From assembly GCF_000308635.1 (NCBI RefSeq), contig NZ_BAGD01000274.1:1-48042 (forward strand): a DNA stretch of 48,042 bases, read 5' to 3'. Source of the stretch: Nocardia otitidiscaviarum NBRC 14405 (GTDB lineage Bacteria > Actinomycetota > Actinomycetes > Mycobacteriales > Mycobacteriaceae). The stretch's first letter is position 1; every line of letters begins with the position of its first letter. Below the pieces are notes generated by a model. It was not told the DNA's origin. It searched no databases and saw only the letters and a program-made list of their open reading frames with translations. Below, one piece after another: positions 16,290 to 24,460 of the stretch. The position numbers were made by a program, and so were the translations under genes.

Positions 16290-16652
16290 ATGGGACACGG
16301 AGTCGAGGGACGCGACCGACCCGTGACGCGTTTGGACGCCGACGCCGCCGCGCACGTCGCCAACACCCTCCAGGCGCTGGCCACACCGAGCCGCCTGCTC
16401 ATCCTGACCGAGCTACGTCAGGGCCCGCTGCCGGTGACCGAACTCGCCGACGCGGTCGGCATGGAACAGTCCGCGGTCTCCCACCAACTCCGCCTGCTGC
16501 GCAACCTCGGCCTCGTCACCGGCACCCGCTCCGGCCGCAGCATCATCTACAGCCTCTACGACAACCACGTCGCCCAACTCCTCGACGAGGCCGTCTACCA
16601 CAGCGAACACCTCCGCCTCGGCCTGTCGGACCGGCCGGAGACCGCGGGGTAG
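16290..16652 (+). CDS. nmtR: Metal-sensing ArsR-family repressor NmtR
   Basis: A 120-residue ArsR/SmtB winged-helix repressor, the same length as M. tuberculosis NmtR and very similar to it. The N-terminus MGHGVEG keeps Gly2-His3; the recognition helix is GMEQSAVSHQLRLLRNLGLV; the C-terminal helix keeps the metal ligands Asp91, His93, His104 and His107. Positions 109 and 116, His in M. tuberculosis NmtR, are Arg and Pro here, so selectivity may differ. The ATG at 16290 is chosen by homology; the frame is open upstream. It should repress ctpJ and itself and release DNA on binding Ni or Co. Confidence 0.92.
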   Translation: MGHGVEGRDRPVTRLDADAAAHVANTLQALATPSRLLILTELRQGPLPVTELADAVGMEQSAVSHQLRLLRNLGLVTGTRSGRSIIYSLYDNHVAQLLDEAVYHSEHLRLGLSDRPETAG

Positions 16653-16741
16653 CCGCGGTCGCGCCCGGCCGTCGCACCGCGCCCCCTCCGATACCCCGAC
16701 GGGCGCGAGGCGGGCGCGGCGTTCCGTGATGTCGGTCGGAT

Positions 16742-17245
16742 TCAGTACTTCGTGATGGGATCGCCGGTCCCGGTGGTGATCAACTGGGGCAGGCTCTTGG
16801 TGATGTAGAAATTCCAGCCGTTGTAGCACGCCTCGTAGCACTCCGACGCGGCGTCGAGCCCCACGTGGGTGAAGTGGAGCGTGGTGCCCTCCGGGGTGGC
16901 GGTGAGGTCGAAGACGACGTCGGTGCCGGTCCATTCGTCCTGGTCGTCGATGAAGGTGAGCACCGAGTCCACGACGTGCCAGACCACGCGTTCGCCGGGC
17001 ACGGCCTCGGTGATGCGGAATCGGCAGTAGCGGATGCCGGTCTTGTCCCGAACGGTCTCGCCCGCGTACGCGCTGTCGTCGGTGAAGATGAATTCGTCGT
17101 GCCGCGCGACGGTGTCGCCGATGATGTTCTCGTTCCACCAGCCGCGCACGTCGGTGACGGCCGCGTAGACCTCGGCGGGGGTCCGGTCGACGGACATGGT
17201 GGCGGTCAGGTGCTGGGTGTTCGACGTTTGCTGGGTGTTCGACAT
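16742..17245 (-). CDS. SRPBCC (AHSA1-like) protein
   Basis: A 167-residue START/Bet v1-like protein. The N-terminal strand and helix TATMSVDRTPAEVYAAVTDVRGWWNENIIG are typical of the SRPBCC/AHSA1 group, as are PGERVVWHVVD and the end GWNFYITKSLPQLI. The ligand is unknown. The start is ATG 17245 with GAGAGGAA upstream. It lies 112 bp downstream of the ECF42 sigma gene on the same strand and may belong to its regulon; AHSA1-like proteins often accompany such sigma/DGPF sets. The start region has a QQTSNTQ repeat (SNTQQTSNTQ). Confidence 0.82.
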   Translation of the reverse strand: MSNTQQTSNTQHLTATMSVDRTPAEVYAAVTDVRGWWNENIIGDTVARHDEFIFTDDSAYAGETVRDKTGIRYCRFRITEAVPGERVVWHVVDSVLTFIDDQDEWTGTDVVFDLTATPEGTTLHFTHVGLDAASECYEACYNGWNFYITKSLPQLITTGTGDPITKY

Positions 17246-17357
17246 TGTCGTTCCTCTCCATCGGGTGGTTTCGCCCCACCGACGAAGGCCGATACGCGGG
17301 ATCGACATTGCCGCGAACTTTATTCTCGAGAATCTTCCCCGATGGCCGCGACGCTGG

Positions 17358-18575
17358 TCAGAGGCCGCGCAATCGGTCGGTGAGGTAGCGGCGCTCGGCA
17401 TCGGTCGGGGCCAGCCGCAGGGCTTCCTCGTAGGCAGCGGCCGCCGCATCGGCCCGGCCGTCGCGGCGCAGCAGATCGGCCCGGGTCGCGGGCAGCAGGT
17501 AGTAGCCGTCCAGGCGTCCCGATGCGGCGAGTTCGTCGACCAGCGCGAGACCGGCCGGGATGCTATCGGACATGGCCACCGCCACCGCGCGGTTGAGATC
17601 GACAACGGGTGAGGGAGCCAGTCGCGCCAGCTCGCCGTAGAGCAGCGCGATCTGCGCCCAGTCCGTGGCCGCGGCATCGGGCGCGGTGGCATGGCAGGCG
17701 GCGATCGCGGCCTGCACCTGATACGGCCCGGGTCGCCGCTGGGTCAGCGCCTCGTCCAGAATCGCCACGCCTTCCGCGATCAGCGCGCGGTCCCACCGGG
17801 ACCGATCCTGACCCTCCAACGTGACCAGCATGCCGTCGGCGGTGCGCTGTTCCCGGCGCGCCTCGTGCAGCAGCAACAGCGCCAGCAGGCCGCGCGTCTC
17901 GGGCTCGGAGGGCAGCAGTCGAGCCAGCATCCGGGCGAGATGGATACCCTCGGCCGTCAGCCCACGCCGTCCGTCCTCCTCGCCGTAGCCCTGGTTGAAG
18001 ATCAGATAGAGCACCGCCAGCACCGCGGGCAGCCGGTGCGGCAGCAGCTCCGCGGGTGGCACCCGATACGGGATACCGGCCTCGACGATCTTGCGCTTGG
18101 CGCGCACCAGACGCTGCGCCATGGTGGTCTCGGCGGTCAGCAACGCCCGCGCGATCTCGGCCGTGCTCAGTCCCGCCAGCGTCCGCAGGGTGAGCGCGAC
18201 CCGAGCCGGAAAAGGCAGCGCCGGATGGCAACACGTGAAGATCAGCCGCAGCCGTTCGTCCGGAATGGCGGTCGTGGACGGCTCGACCGGGTCCCGGATC
18301 AGCACGGCGAGCTGTCGCAGCTTCCTGCTCGCGGCCGTATCGCGGCGCAGCCGGTCGGTCGCACGGTTGCGCGCCGTCGTGGTGAGCCAGGCACCCGGTC
18401 GTTGCGGAACGCCGTCCCGCTCCCACGCCACCAGCGCCGCCGCGAAAGCGTCCTGCGCGCAGTCCTCGGCCAGCTCCCAATCCCCCGTCGCCCCGATCAG
18501 GGTCGCGACCACCTGCCCCCACTCGTCCCGATACGCCGCCGACACGGCGTCCCGAATCTCCTGCGGCGCGGTCAT
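17358..18575 (-). CDS. ECF42-type RNA polymerase sigma factor
   Basis: A 405-residue sigma factor. Region 2 is in the first 75 residues (DWELAEDCAQDAFAAALVAWERDG ... RPGAWLTTTARNRATDRLRRD) and region 4 near 110-170 (TLAGLSTAEIARALLTAETTMAQRLVRAKRK). A long C-terminal extension of about 230 residues with TPR-like helices (FNQGYGEEDGRRGLTAEGIHLARML ... DGRADAAAAAYEEALRLAPTDAERRYL) marks ECF42 (COG4941). The ATG at 18575 overlaps the stop of the DGPF gene as ATGA, so the two are coupled. ECF42 factors have no classical anti-sigma factor; the extension is thought to control activity. Confidence 0.93.
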   Translation of the reverse strand: MTAPQEIRDAVSAAYRDEWGQVVATLIGATGDWELAEDCAQDAFAAALVAWERDGVPQRPGAWLTTTARNRATDRLRRDTAASRKLRQLAVLIRDPVEPSTTAIPDERLRLIFTCCHPALPFPARVALTLRTLAGLSTAEIARALLTAETTMAQRLVRAKRKIVEAGIPYRVPPAELLPHRLPAVLAVLYLIFNQGYGEEDGRRGLTAEGIHLARMLARLLPSEPETRGLLALLLLHEARREQRTADGMLVTLEGQDRSRWDRALIAEGVAILDEALTQRRPGPYQVQAAIAACHATAPDAAATDWAQIALLYGELARLAPSPVVDLNRAVAVAMSDSIPAGLALVDELAASGRLDGYYLLPATRADLLRRDGRADAAAAAYEEALRLAPTDAERRYLTDRLRGL

Positions 18576-18907
18576 TCCCACACTGGCCGGACTTCGACGC
18601 ACCCCCGGCTCGCGTACGGGTGCCGCGCCGCGATCTCGATCGCCTCGTCCAGGTCCGCGCACTCGATGATGTCGATACCGCCGATGAAGTCCTTGGTCTC
18701 CGCGAACGGCCCATCGGACACCAACGTCTCCCCGTCCCGCACGCGCACCGTCGTCGCATCGGCCACCGGCCGCAACCGCGCCCCGCCCAACGTACCGCCG
18801 CGCCGTTCCACCTCCGCCGAGTACTCCGCGAACGCCGGATCCGCCGCGATCTCCGCCATACTCGGCACTATCGTCTCGTCGTCGCAGATCAGCAACACGT
18901 ACTTCAT
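18572..18907 (-). CDS. DGPF/YCII-domain protein, partner of ECF42
   Basis: A 111-residue ferredoxin-like-fold protein. It starts MKYVLLICDDE and has the signature VSDGPFAETKDFIGG near residues 70-85, then ADLDEAIEIAARHP and VEVRPVWE at the end. Such proteins are the usual companions and regulon members of ECF42 sigma factors; their biochemical role is not settled. It is first in the operon and translationally coupled to the sigma gene. The start is ATG 18907; the promoter is in the 121 bp before it. Confidence 0.9.
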   Translation of the reverse strand: MKYVLLICDDETIVPSMAEIAADPAFAEYSAEVERRGGTLGGARLRPVADATTVRVRDGETLVSDGPFAETKDFIGGIDIIECADLDEAIEIAARHPYASRGCVEVRPVWE

Positions 18908-19028
18908 GCCCCCAATATGCCGGATGGACCCATGGCGATCCACCGCCCCGCCATCCGACCCGTCGCGTTCCCCGGACCGGATCACCGATCCCCCCCGACC
19001 GGCAGCCATCCGGTCTGTACGGCGGAGG

Positions 19029-20330
19029 TCAGTGCGGGATGACGCGGATCAACCAGGCCGCCGAGATGACTGTCGACACCCCGCCGATGCGCGTGGAGAT
19101 CTGCGCGAACGGCATCAGGTTCATACGCTGCGACGCGGACAGGATCGCCACGTCGCCGGTGCCGCCGAGCCCGCTGTGGCACACGGTGACCAGCGCAGCG
19201 TCGATCGGGTACATCGCGATGACGCGCCCGACCACGAATCCCGTCGCCGCCATGGTCAGCACGACGGCCGCGCAGGCGAGCACATAGCCCGGTGACAGCA
19301 CACCCATGACGCTGACCAACGGCAGGTACAGCATCCCGAGACCGACCATGGTCGGGTAGATGAAGTGGCGCGAGATGATGTTGTAGACGGCGCGCGCGTC
19401 GGTCTCCGCCACCGCGGGGAACACGCCGAACAGCTTGCACAGCACCGACAGGACGATCACCAGTACCGGCGCGGGCAGGTGCACCACGTGCTCGAGCAGT
19501 GTGGCGAATACGAACAGGCCCGTAATGGTGAGTACGCCGAACGCGTAGTTCGGTTCGCGGTCGCTCACTTCCGGTGGCCGGGTCACCAATGCCGCGTCCG
19601 GAGACTTCACCAGCTGCCCACCGCCGTCCAGGGCTGGTCGGCGATCGCCGAGCCGGCGCAGCGCGCCCGCGGTGATGATGGCGACGATATTCCCGATGAT
19701 CGCGGCCGGAATCAGTTCGGCCACATAGCTTCCCGGTTCGCCGCCGAGTGCGGACGCGTACGCCGACGACAGTGGGATGACGCCTTCACCGATCCCGCCG
19801 CCGATGATCGGCACCACGATGTAGAACAGCGCACGGTGGAAGTCGTAGCCGAAGGCCATCGCCGTGCCGAGTCCGGCGGCGACCGCGACCGCGGTACCGG
19901 CGATCAGGGGCGGGAAGATGCGCACCAGTCCACCGACCATCAGCTGTCGGCTCATGCCCAGGATGCTGCCGACCACCAGGGTGCTGATCACGAAGTACAG
20001 CCAGTTCGCCTGCTTCATCAGCACCGTCACCGCGTCGAGGGTGTTCTGTTCGAAAGCACCGAGGTACACCAGAATCGACGGTCCCATCAGACAGACCAGC
20101 GCTCCCCCACCGATTCTCGAAATGACCGGCAGGCGATTGCCGAGCGGTCCGAGCAGGGTGCCGAGGCCGACGATCACCGCCAGTCCGCCGATCATGTTCT
20201 CCGGCACCGCGTCGAAGACGCCCGCGACGAGTACGACGGCGGTCAACGCCACCGGAACGAGCAGCGGCACCCCGTCCAGGCGCGGCAGACCGCGCCGCAA
20301 GGTCCGGCCGGTCCTGTCCGTCAGACTCAT
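19029..20330 (-). CDS. 2-hydroxycarboxylate transporter (2HCT family)
   Basis: A 433-residue inner-membrane carrier with about eleven hydrophobic helices, related to CitS/MleP/CimH, which move malate, citrate or related acids with Na+ or H+. Family marks are the reentrant-loop segments IIGGGIGEGVIPLSSAYA and CHSGLGGTGDVAILSASQRMNLMPFAQISTRIGG. The Arg in STRIGG is the conserved carboxylate-binding residue of the family. The start is ATG 20330, one base after the dmlA stop (TGA-C-ATG), so the two are coupled. The pairing suggests D-malate or tartrate as cargo. Confidence 0.92.
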   Translation of the reverse strand: MSLTDRTGRTLRRGLPRLDGVPLLVPVALTAVVLVAGVFDAVPENMIGGLAVIVGLGTLLGPLGNRLPVISRIGGGALVCLMGPSILVYLGAFEQNTLDAVTVLMKQANWLYFVISTLVVGSILGMSRQLMVGGLVRIFPPLIAGTAVAVAAGLGTAMAFGYDFHRALFYIVVPIIGGGIGEGVIPLSSAYASALGGEPGSYVAELIPAAIIGNIVAIITAGALRRLGDRRPALDGGGQLVKSPDAALVTRPPEVSDREPNYAFGVLTITGLFVFATLLEHVVHLPAPVLVIVLSVLCKLFGVFPAVAETDARAVYNIISRHFIYPTMVGLGMLYLPLVSVMGVLSPGYVLACAAVVLTMAATGFVVGRVIAMYPIDAALVTVCHSGLGGTGDVAILSASQRMNLMPFAQISTRIGGVSTVISAAWLIRVIPH

Positions 20331-20331
20331 G

Positions 20332-21417
20332 TCAACCCGCCGTACGTTCCAGTTGCGCGCAGATCGCCTTGCCCAGCGATTCGGTGGTGCCGGTGCCACC
20401 CAGATCCGGTGTCAGGGCGTTACGGCCCTGCGCCAGCACGGATTCCACCGCGGCCAGTACCGCGGCCGCGGCGGCGTGTTCGCCGAAGTGGTCGAGCATC
20501 ATCGCGCCGCTCCAGATCTGGCCGATCGGGTTGGCGATGCCCTGTCCGGCGATATCGGGCGCGGAACCGTGCACCGGTTCGAACAGACTGGGAAAACGGT
20601 TCTCCGGATTGATATTTCCACTTGGAGCGATACCGATGGTGCCCGTACAGGCCGGGCCCAGATCGGAGAGGATGTCACCGAACAGGTTGCTCGCCACCAC
20701 CACGTCGAACCAGTCCGGATGCAGCACGAAGTTCGCGGTGAGGATATCGATGTGGAACTTGTCGACCGTGACCTCCGGGAATTCGGCGGCGACGGCGGTG
20801 ACGCGTTCGTCCCAGTAGGGCATCGAGATGGAGAGGCCATTGCTCTTGGTCGCCGAGGTCAGATGCCTGCCCGGTCTGCGCTGGGCGAGTTCGAAGGCAT
20901 AGCGCAGGATGCGGTCGACACCGACGCGGGTCATCACGGTCTCCTGGACGACGGTCTCGCGATCGGTGCCCTCGAAGATCCGGCCGCCGATGCTGGAGTA
21001 CTCGCCCTCGGTGTTCTCGCGCACCACGTAGAAGTCGATCTCTCCGGGCACGCGCCCGGCCAGCGGGCTGGTGACGCCCGGCAGCAGGCGCACCGGACGC
21101 AGACTCACGTACTGGTCGAAGTGCCGACGGAATTGCAGCAGGCTGCCCCACAACGAAATGTGGTCGGGTACCACATCCGGCCATCCGACCGCACCGAAGA
21201 AGATGGCGTCGAACCGCCGAAGTTCGTCGAACCAGCCGTCGGGCAACATTTTCCCGGTGGCCGTGTAATAGTCCGCGTTCGCGTAGTCGAAGTGCTCGAA
21301 CTCGAGTCGGAAATCGAACTGGTGCGCCGCAGCACGTAGTACCCGAATTCCCTCAGGAACGACTTCCTTTCCGATGCCGTCACCGGGAATCGCCGCGATA
21401 CGATATGTGTCACCCAT
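20332..21417 (-). CDS. dmlA: D-malate/tartrate dehydrogenase
   Basis: A 361-residue beta-decarboxylating dehydrogenase of the isocitrate/isopropylmalate family, matching the tartrate dehydrogenase/D-malate dehydrogenase subgroup. Marks: MGDTYRIAAIPGDGIGKEVVPEG at the N-terminus, SLRPVRLLPGV, YVVRENTEGEYSSIGGRIF, SATKSNGLSISMPYWDE (the catalytic Lys region), DILTANFVLHPDWFDVVVASNLFGDILSDLGPA (metal Asp residues) and FEPVHGSAPDIAGQGIANPIGQIWS. It would oxidise D-malate to pyruvate or act on tartrate. The start is ATG 21417. It is divergent from a LysR regulator. Confidence 0.92.
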   Translation of the reverse strand: MGDTYRIAAIPGDGIGKEVVPEGIRVLRAAAHQFDFRLEFEHFDYANADYYTATGKMLPDGWFDELRRFDAIFFGAVGWPDVVPDHISLWGSLLQFRRHFDQYVSLRPVRLLPGVTSPLAGRVPGEIDFYVVRENTEGEYSSIGGRIFEGTDRETVVQETVMTRVGVDRILRYAFELAQRRPGRHLTSATKSNGLSISMPYWDERVTAVAAEFPEVTVDKFHIDILTANFVLHPDWFDVVVASNLFGDILSDLGPACTGTIGIAPSGNINPENRFPSLFEPVHGSAPDIAGQGIANPIGQIWSGAMMLDHFGEHAAAAAVLAAVESVLAQGRNALTPDLGGTGTTESLGKAICAQLERTAG

Positions 21418-21524
21418 CGTGGTGAATCTCCTTCGCACTGCCCACTTTCGAGTTCCTGTGGGGTGGATCACAACGGTAGGCTTCGATCTCTCGGCAACGA
21501 AAGCGCTGAACGCGCAAAAGACTC

Positions 21525-21539
21525 TTTCCGAATCGGAAA
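21525..21539. promoter_or_regulatory. Probable LysR operator between dmlA and its regulator
   Basis: TTTCCGAATCGGAAA is a palindrome with 7-bp arms around one base, fitting the T-N11-A LysR form. It lies directly upstream of the ribosome site (21541-21548) of the regulator and 108 bp from the dmlA start. Confidence 0.55.
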
Positions 21540-21552
21540 CAAGGGAGGCGCG

Positions 21553-22461
21553 GTGCGCGGCGGACTCAGTGACGACATCCTGTTCTTCGACATCCTCGCC
21601 CGCTGTCGCAGCCTCACCGAGGCCGCGCGCGAGTTCGGCGTCTCGGTGTCCGCGGTGAGTAAACGCCTCACCCAGATAGAGACTCGGCTCGGTGTCGCCC
21701 TCATCCACCGGACCACCCGCCGACTGACGCTCACCCCCGAGGGCCGCCGCTACGCCGCCGGGGCCGCGGCGATCGCGGCACAGTTGGAAGAACTCGAGGA
21801 TTCACTCTCCGAACAGCACGACGAATTGCACGGACGCGTGCACCTCCGCTCGACCATCGGACTCGGCCGGGCGCACATCGCCGCGCTGGTCGCCGAATTC
21901 GTCGCCGCCCATCCCGGGGTCCAGATCGACCTGGAGCTTTCCTCGGCGCCACTGAATATCGCTGGCACCGGATTCGATATCGATATTCATGTGGGCGCAC
22001 TACATGATTCCCGGCTCACCGCGACCCGCCTGTGCCGCAATCGCCGCATCGTGTGCGCAGCACCCGAGTACATACGTCGACACGGCGCACCTGCCGAACT
22101 GTCCGAACTCGAGCGCCACAATTGCATAGTCCTGAAGGAGAACGACAGCGACTACGCGCTCTGGCGATTCGAGCCGGACGGTAAGGAGGCCGCGATCCGC
22201 GTCGCGGGCAATCTCGTCAGCAATGACGGCGATGTCATCACCCGCTGGTGCCTCGAGGGGCGCGGCCTGATCATGCGTTCGCTGTGGCATGTGGCCCCGC
22301 TGCTGCGCCAGGGCGTGCTGACCCAGGTCCTGGCCGATATCCCGACACCCAGTGCCGACATCTACGCCGTCTTCGCCGCACCGCCCGCCCTCCCCCGCCG
22401 CACCAGAGCCGTTATCGACCATTTGAAAAGCGGTCTGCGAGAACGCATCACGCTCCCGTAG
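21553..22461 (+). CDS. LysR-family regulator of the malate/tartrate genes
   Basis: A 302-residue LysR regulator. The N-terminal wHTH reads FFDILARCRSLTEAAREFGVSVSAVSKRLTQIETRLGVALIHRTTRRLTLTPEG in separate recognisable parts, with SVSAVSKRL as recognition helix. The effector domain starts near residue 90 (GRVHLRSTIGLGRAHIAALVAEF) and shows DIDIHVGALHDSRLTATRL and EGRGLIMRSLWHV. The start is GTG 21553 with AAGGGAGG just upstream. Divergent placement suggests activation of dmlA and the carrier by the substrate. The 3' end overlaps a small minus-strand gene by 14 bp. Confidence 0.9.
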   Translation: MRGGLSDDILFFDILARCRSLTEAAREFGVSVSAVSKRLTQIETRLGVALIHRTTRRLTLTPEGRRYAAGAAAIAAQLEELEDSLSEQHDELHGRVHLRSTIGLGRAHIAALVAEFVAAHPGVQIDLELSSAPLNIAGTGFDIDIHVGALHDSRLTATRLCRNRRIVCAAPEYIRRHGAPAELSELERHNCIVLKENDSDYALWRFEPDGKEAAIRVAGNLVSNDGDVITRWCLEGRGLIMRSLWHVAPLLRQGVLTQVLADIPTPSADIYAVFAAPPALPRRTRAVIDHLKSGLRERITLP

Positions 22462-22639
22462 CCCGTGGCCGTGGAGCAGGGCTCGCCCCACCGGCGCGCG
22501 CCGCGAACCGGCAGTCGGCCGGGTCGCAATCACGGTGCAACTGAACCACCGTCGGCTCCTCGTACGTCCGCACGGTCGACGGGTCCAGCCCGCAATCGGC
22601 CAGTTCGAGGTTGCGCGGTGCCTCGTAGGTGAAACCCAC
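22448..22639 (-). CDS. Small Cys-containing protein of unknown function
   Basis: 63 residues starting at GTG 22639. The sequence has Cys16, Cys38 and Cys43 (HRDCDPADC) and a Pro/Ala-rich tail. It lies 6 bp after another small gene, probably as an operon, and its end overlaps the 3' end of the LysR gene on the other strand. I do not recognise the family. High GC at third codon positions and the upstream AGGTGAG support a real gene. The Cys pattern could bind a metal, but this is inference. Confidence 0.5.
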   Translation of the reverse strand: MGFTYEAPRNLELADCGLDPSTVRTYEEPTVVQLHRDCDPADCRFAARAGGASPAPRPRATGA

Positions 22640-22645
22640 AGCGGC

Positions 22646-22885
22646 TCACCTGCGCTCATGCTTGCCGGTGACGCGATGCCTGCCGTGCTCGACCGGCATC
22701 AACACCCGATTGCGCCGCAACCGCCCGCAGCGAACCAGGATGGCCCGCGCCGCCGCCTTCGCCGCGCAGACGGTCACCGGATGCTCCCGGTGCAGCGCCC
22801 ACACCAGCCCAGCCTCCCGTTCGGTCCACCGGTCTTTCCCCGGAGCGGCGCAGTCCTCGAACGATCTGTCCTCGACAACCAACAT
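22646..22885 (-). CDS. Small basic protein of unknown function
   Basis: 79 residues from ATG 22885 (AAGG six bases upstream). The N-terminal half is acidic (VVEDRSFEDCAAPGKDRWTEREAGLVWALHREH in two parts) and the C-terminus is strongly basic (RCGRLRRNR ... EHGRHRVTGKHERR). It has three Cys. No family is recognised. It precedes the 63-aa gene by 6 bp on the same strand. The longer upstream-open frame has no better start. Confidence 0.5.
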   Translation of the reverse strand: MLVVEDRSFEDCAAPGKDRWTEREAGLVWALHREHPVTVCAAKAAARAILVRCGRLRRNRVLMPVEHGRHRVTGKHERR

Positions 22886-23196
22886 GATCAGCCTTCGCGT
22901 CTGGATGGAGGTGGGACCCCCGATGACCGGTACTGCCCGGACCCGAACCCGAATCCTCTTCCGAGAGGGGCACACTCAGCACGATCCGAGCCGTGTTCGA
23001 GGGTTCGGAAGCTGGTCGGCGGAGTTCCCGGCCACCGGGGGTGATGCCAAGTAGACACCCGGCTGCCCGTGTTTGGAATTCTCAGATAGCGGATTCCTAT
23101 CGAAATATGCCAGACTTTCTGCGCGGCACGCACCACATGACAGCCGCCACCTGATGACCTCCAAAAACGGTGTCACTCAACAGCGAGGCTAACGAC
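22886..23196. other. Intergenic region upstream of the Xre regulator
   Basis: About 310 bp between divergent genes, with no convincing reading frame. It is AT-richer after 23070 than its surroundings and contains the short inverted repeat GATAG (23085-23089) / CTATC (23097-23101) in a stretch that could hold the promoter of the Xre gene. Confidence 0.4.
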
Positions 23197-24096
23197 ATGG
23201 TTGTTTCCGGCAGCACCCTCGCACGCCGCGCTCTGGGCCGGGAGCTGCGAAGACTCCGAACCACGAGGGGCATTCACCAAGCCGAAGCGGCCCGCATCGC
23301 GGAGACTTCGCCCCAATCCATCAGCCGTATCGAGGAAGGTCAGTCGACGCGCGTCACCTCCTTCCAGATCAACGCCCTCTGCGATGCGTACGGAGCCGGC
23401 GATGACGAGCGAAAGGTGTTGCTGGGTCTACAGCAGGAGGTCAGATCGGCCCGGGAGCGCGGCGGCGGGTGGTGGCGGGCGTACGCGGATGCCCAGATGC
23501 CCACCGATTTCGACCACTACCTGGCACTGGAGGAATCAGCACACCGACTGACCGCGTGGAAGACCGGCGTTGTCCCCGGGCTGCTCCAAACGCCCGATTA
23601 CCGACGTGCGCTGGCCTGGTCGGAAGTCCCTCCGCTGTCGCCCGAAGCGGTCGAGAGCCGCATCGAGGTAGCCACGCGGCGTCAAGCTCGCCTCGACGAC
23701 AGCGACTTTCAGATGGACGTCCTGCTGTCGGAGGCCGTCTTGCGGGATCGCGTCGGAGGACCCGCCGTGATGGCACGGCAGTTGCGGCATCTCGTGCGCC
23801 TGTCGGATATGGCCAACGTTTCGATCCAGGTCGTCCCCTTCACCGCCCGGCATCACCTGGGAGTCCTGGTCGGTAGCTTCATCCTGCTGGAATTTCCGGT
23901 GCTGCCGCAGTCCAAGCTCACCGAGCCGCCCATCGTCTACGTCGAGGAATACGCCGGTGATCTGTACCTGGAGCGGGACAGCGAGGTACGCCGATATCGG
24001 GATGCACTGCGCGAACTGCGCCAGGTAGCGTTGACGAAAGTACAGTCCGGACAACTGATCCGTGACGCAGCGAGGGAGCACGAACGTGACTGTTGA
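23197..24096 (+). CDS. Xre-family regulator with DUF5753 domain
   Basis: A 299-residue protein with an N-terminal helix-turn-helix (ALGRELRRLRTTRGIHQAEAARIAETSPQSISRIEEG in parts) and a C-terminal DUF5753 domain beginning near residue 95 (FDHYLALEESAHRLTAWKTGVVPGLLQTPDYRRAL), with QVVPFTARHH and IVYVEEYAGDLYLE further on. Such proteins pair with DUF397 proteins in actinobacteria and control development or specialised metabolism. The start is ATG 23197 (GAGG upstream); GTG 23170 is in frame. The stop overlaps the DUF397 start by 11 bp. Confidence 0.9.
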   Translation: MVVSGSTLARRALGRELRRLRTTRGIHQAEAARIAETSPQSISRIEEGQSTRVTSFQINALCDAYGAGDDERKVLLGLQQEVRSARERGGGWWRAYADAQMPTDFDHYLALEESAHRLTAWKTGVVPGLLQTPDYRRALAWSEVPPLSPEAVESRIEVATRRQARLDDSDFQMDVLLSEAVLRDRVGGPAVMARQLRHLVRLSDMANVSIQVVPFTARHHLGVLVGSFILLEFPVLPQSKLTEPPIVYVEEYAGDLYLERDSEVRRYRDALRELRQVALTKVQSGQLIRDAAREHERDC

Positions 24097-24292
24097 CCTA
24101 TCCGGAGCGAAATGGTTCACCTCGAGCCGCAGCTCGTCCGGCAAGGAATGCGTCGAGGCCGCACATCTCGGCAATGGTCACGTCGGCGTACGCGATTCGA
24201 AGAATCCCACCGGTCCGGCGCTGATCTTCTCCCCCGGCGCATGGGACGCCTTCGTATCCGGTGTGAGGGACGGGGAATTCGATCGGCCCTGA
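24086..24292 (+). CDS. DUF397 protein, partner of the Xre regulator
   Basis: A 68-residue DUF397 protein, with WFTSSRSSSGKECVEAAHL, VGVRDSKNPTGPALIFSPGAWDAFV and a C-terminal DGEF. It starts at GTG 24086 inside the last codons of the Xre gene. These small proteins bind and modulate their Xre partner. The same frame continues after the stop with coding-like sequence (see 24293-24460). Confidence 0.92.
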   Translation: MTVDLSGAKWFTSSRSSSGKECVEAAHLGNGHVGVRDSKNPTGPALIFSPGAWDAFVSGVRDGEFDRP

Positions 24293-24460
24293 ACGGCCGA
24301 GACAAGCATCGACTCGAGCTACGACGCCCGCACGAGCGGGTGTGGGACCGCCCGCACCACGCCCGAAGGTTTCGGCCGCTGGTTCGGTTCCCGAGCCGAG
24401 GTCGAGGAGCTGCACCCCGTCGGCGTCCGCCACATCATCCAGCTCCCGGACAGCGCCTGA
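24293..24460 (+). pseudogene. Coding-like remnant in frame with DUF397, no start
   Basis: After the DUF397 TGA the same frame stays open for 55 codons to TGA 24458-24460, with GC-rich third positions and a protein-like end (GFGRWFGSRAEVEELHPVG then VRHIIQLPDSA). No ATG, GTG or TTG lies in frame. It may be the 3' end of a lost gene or a readthrough extension. I do not recognise it. Confidence 0.35.
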
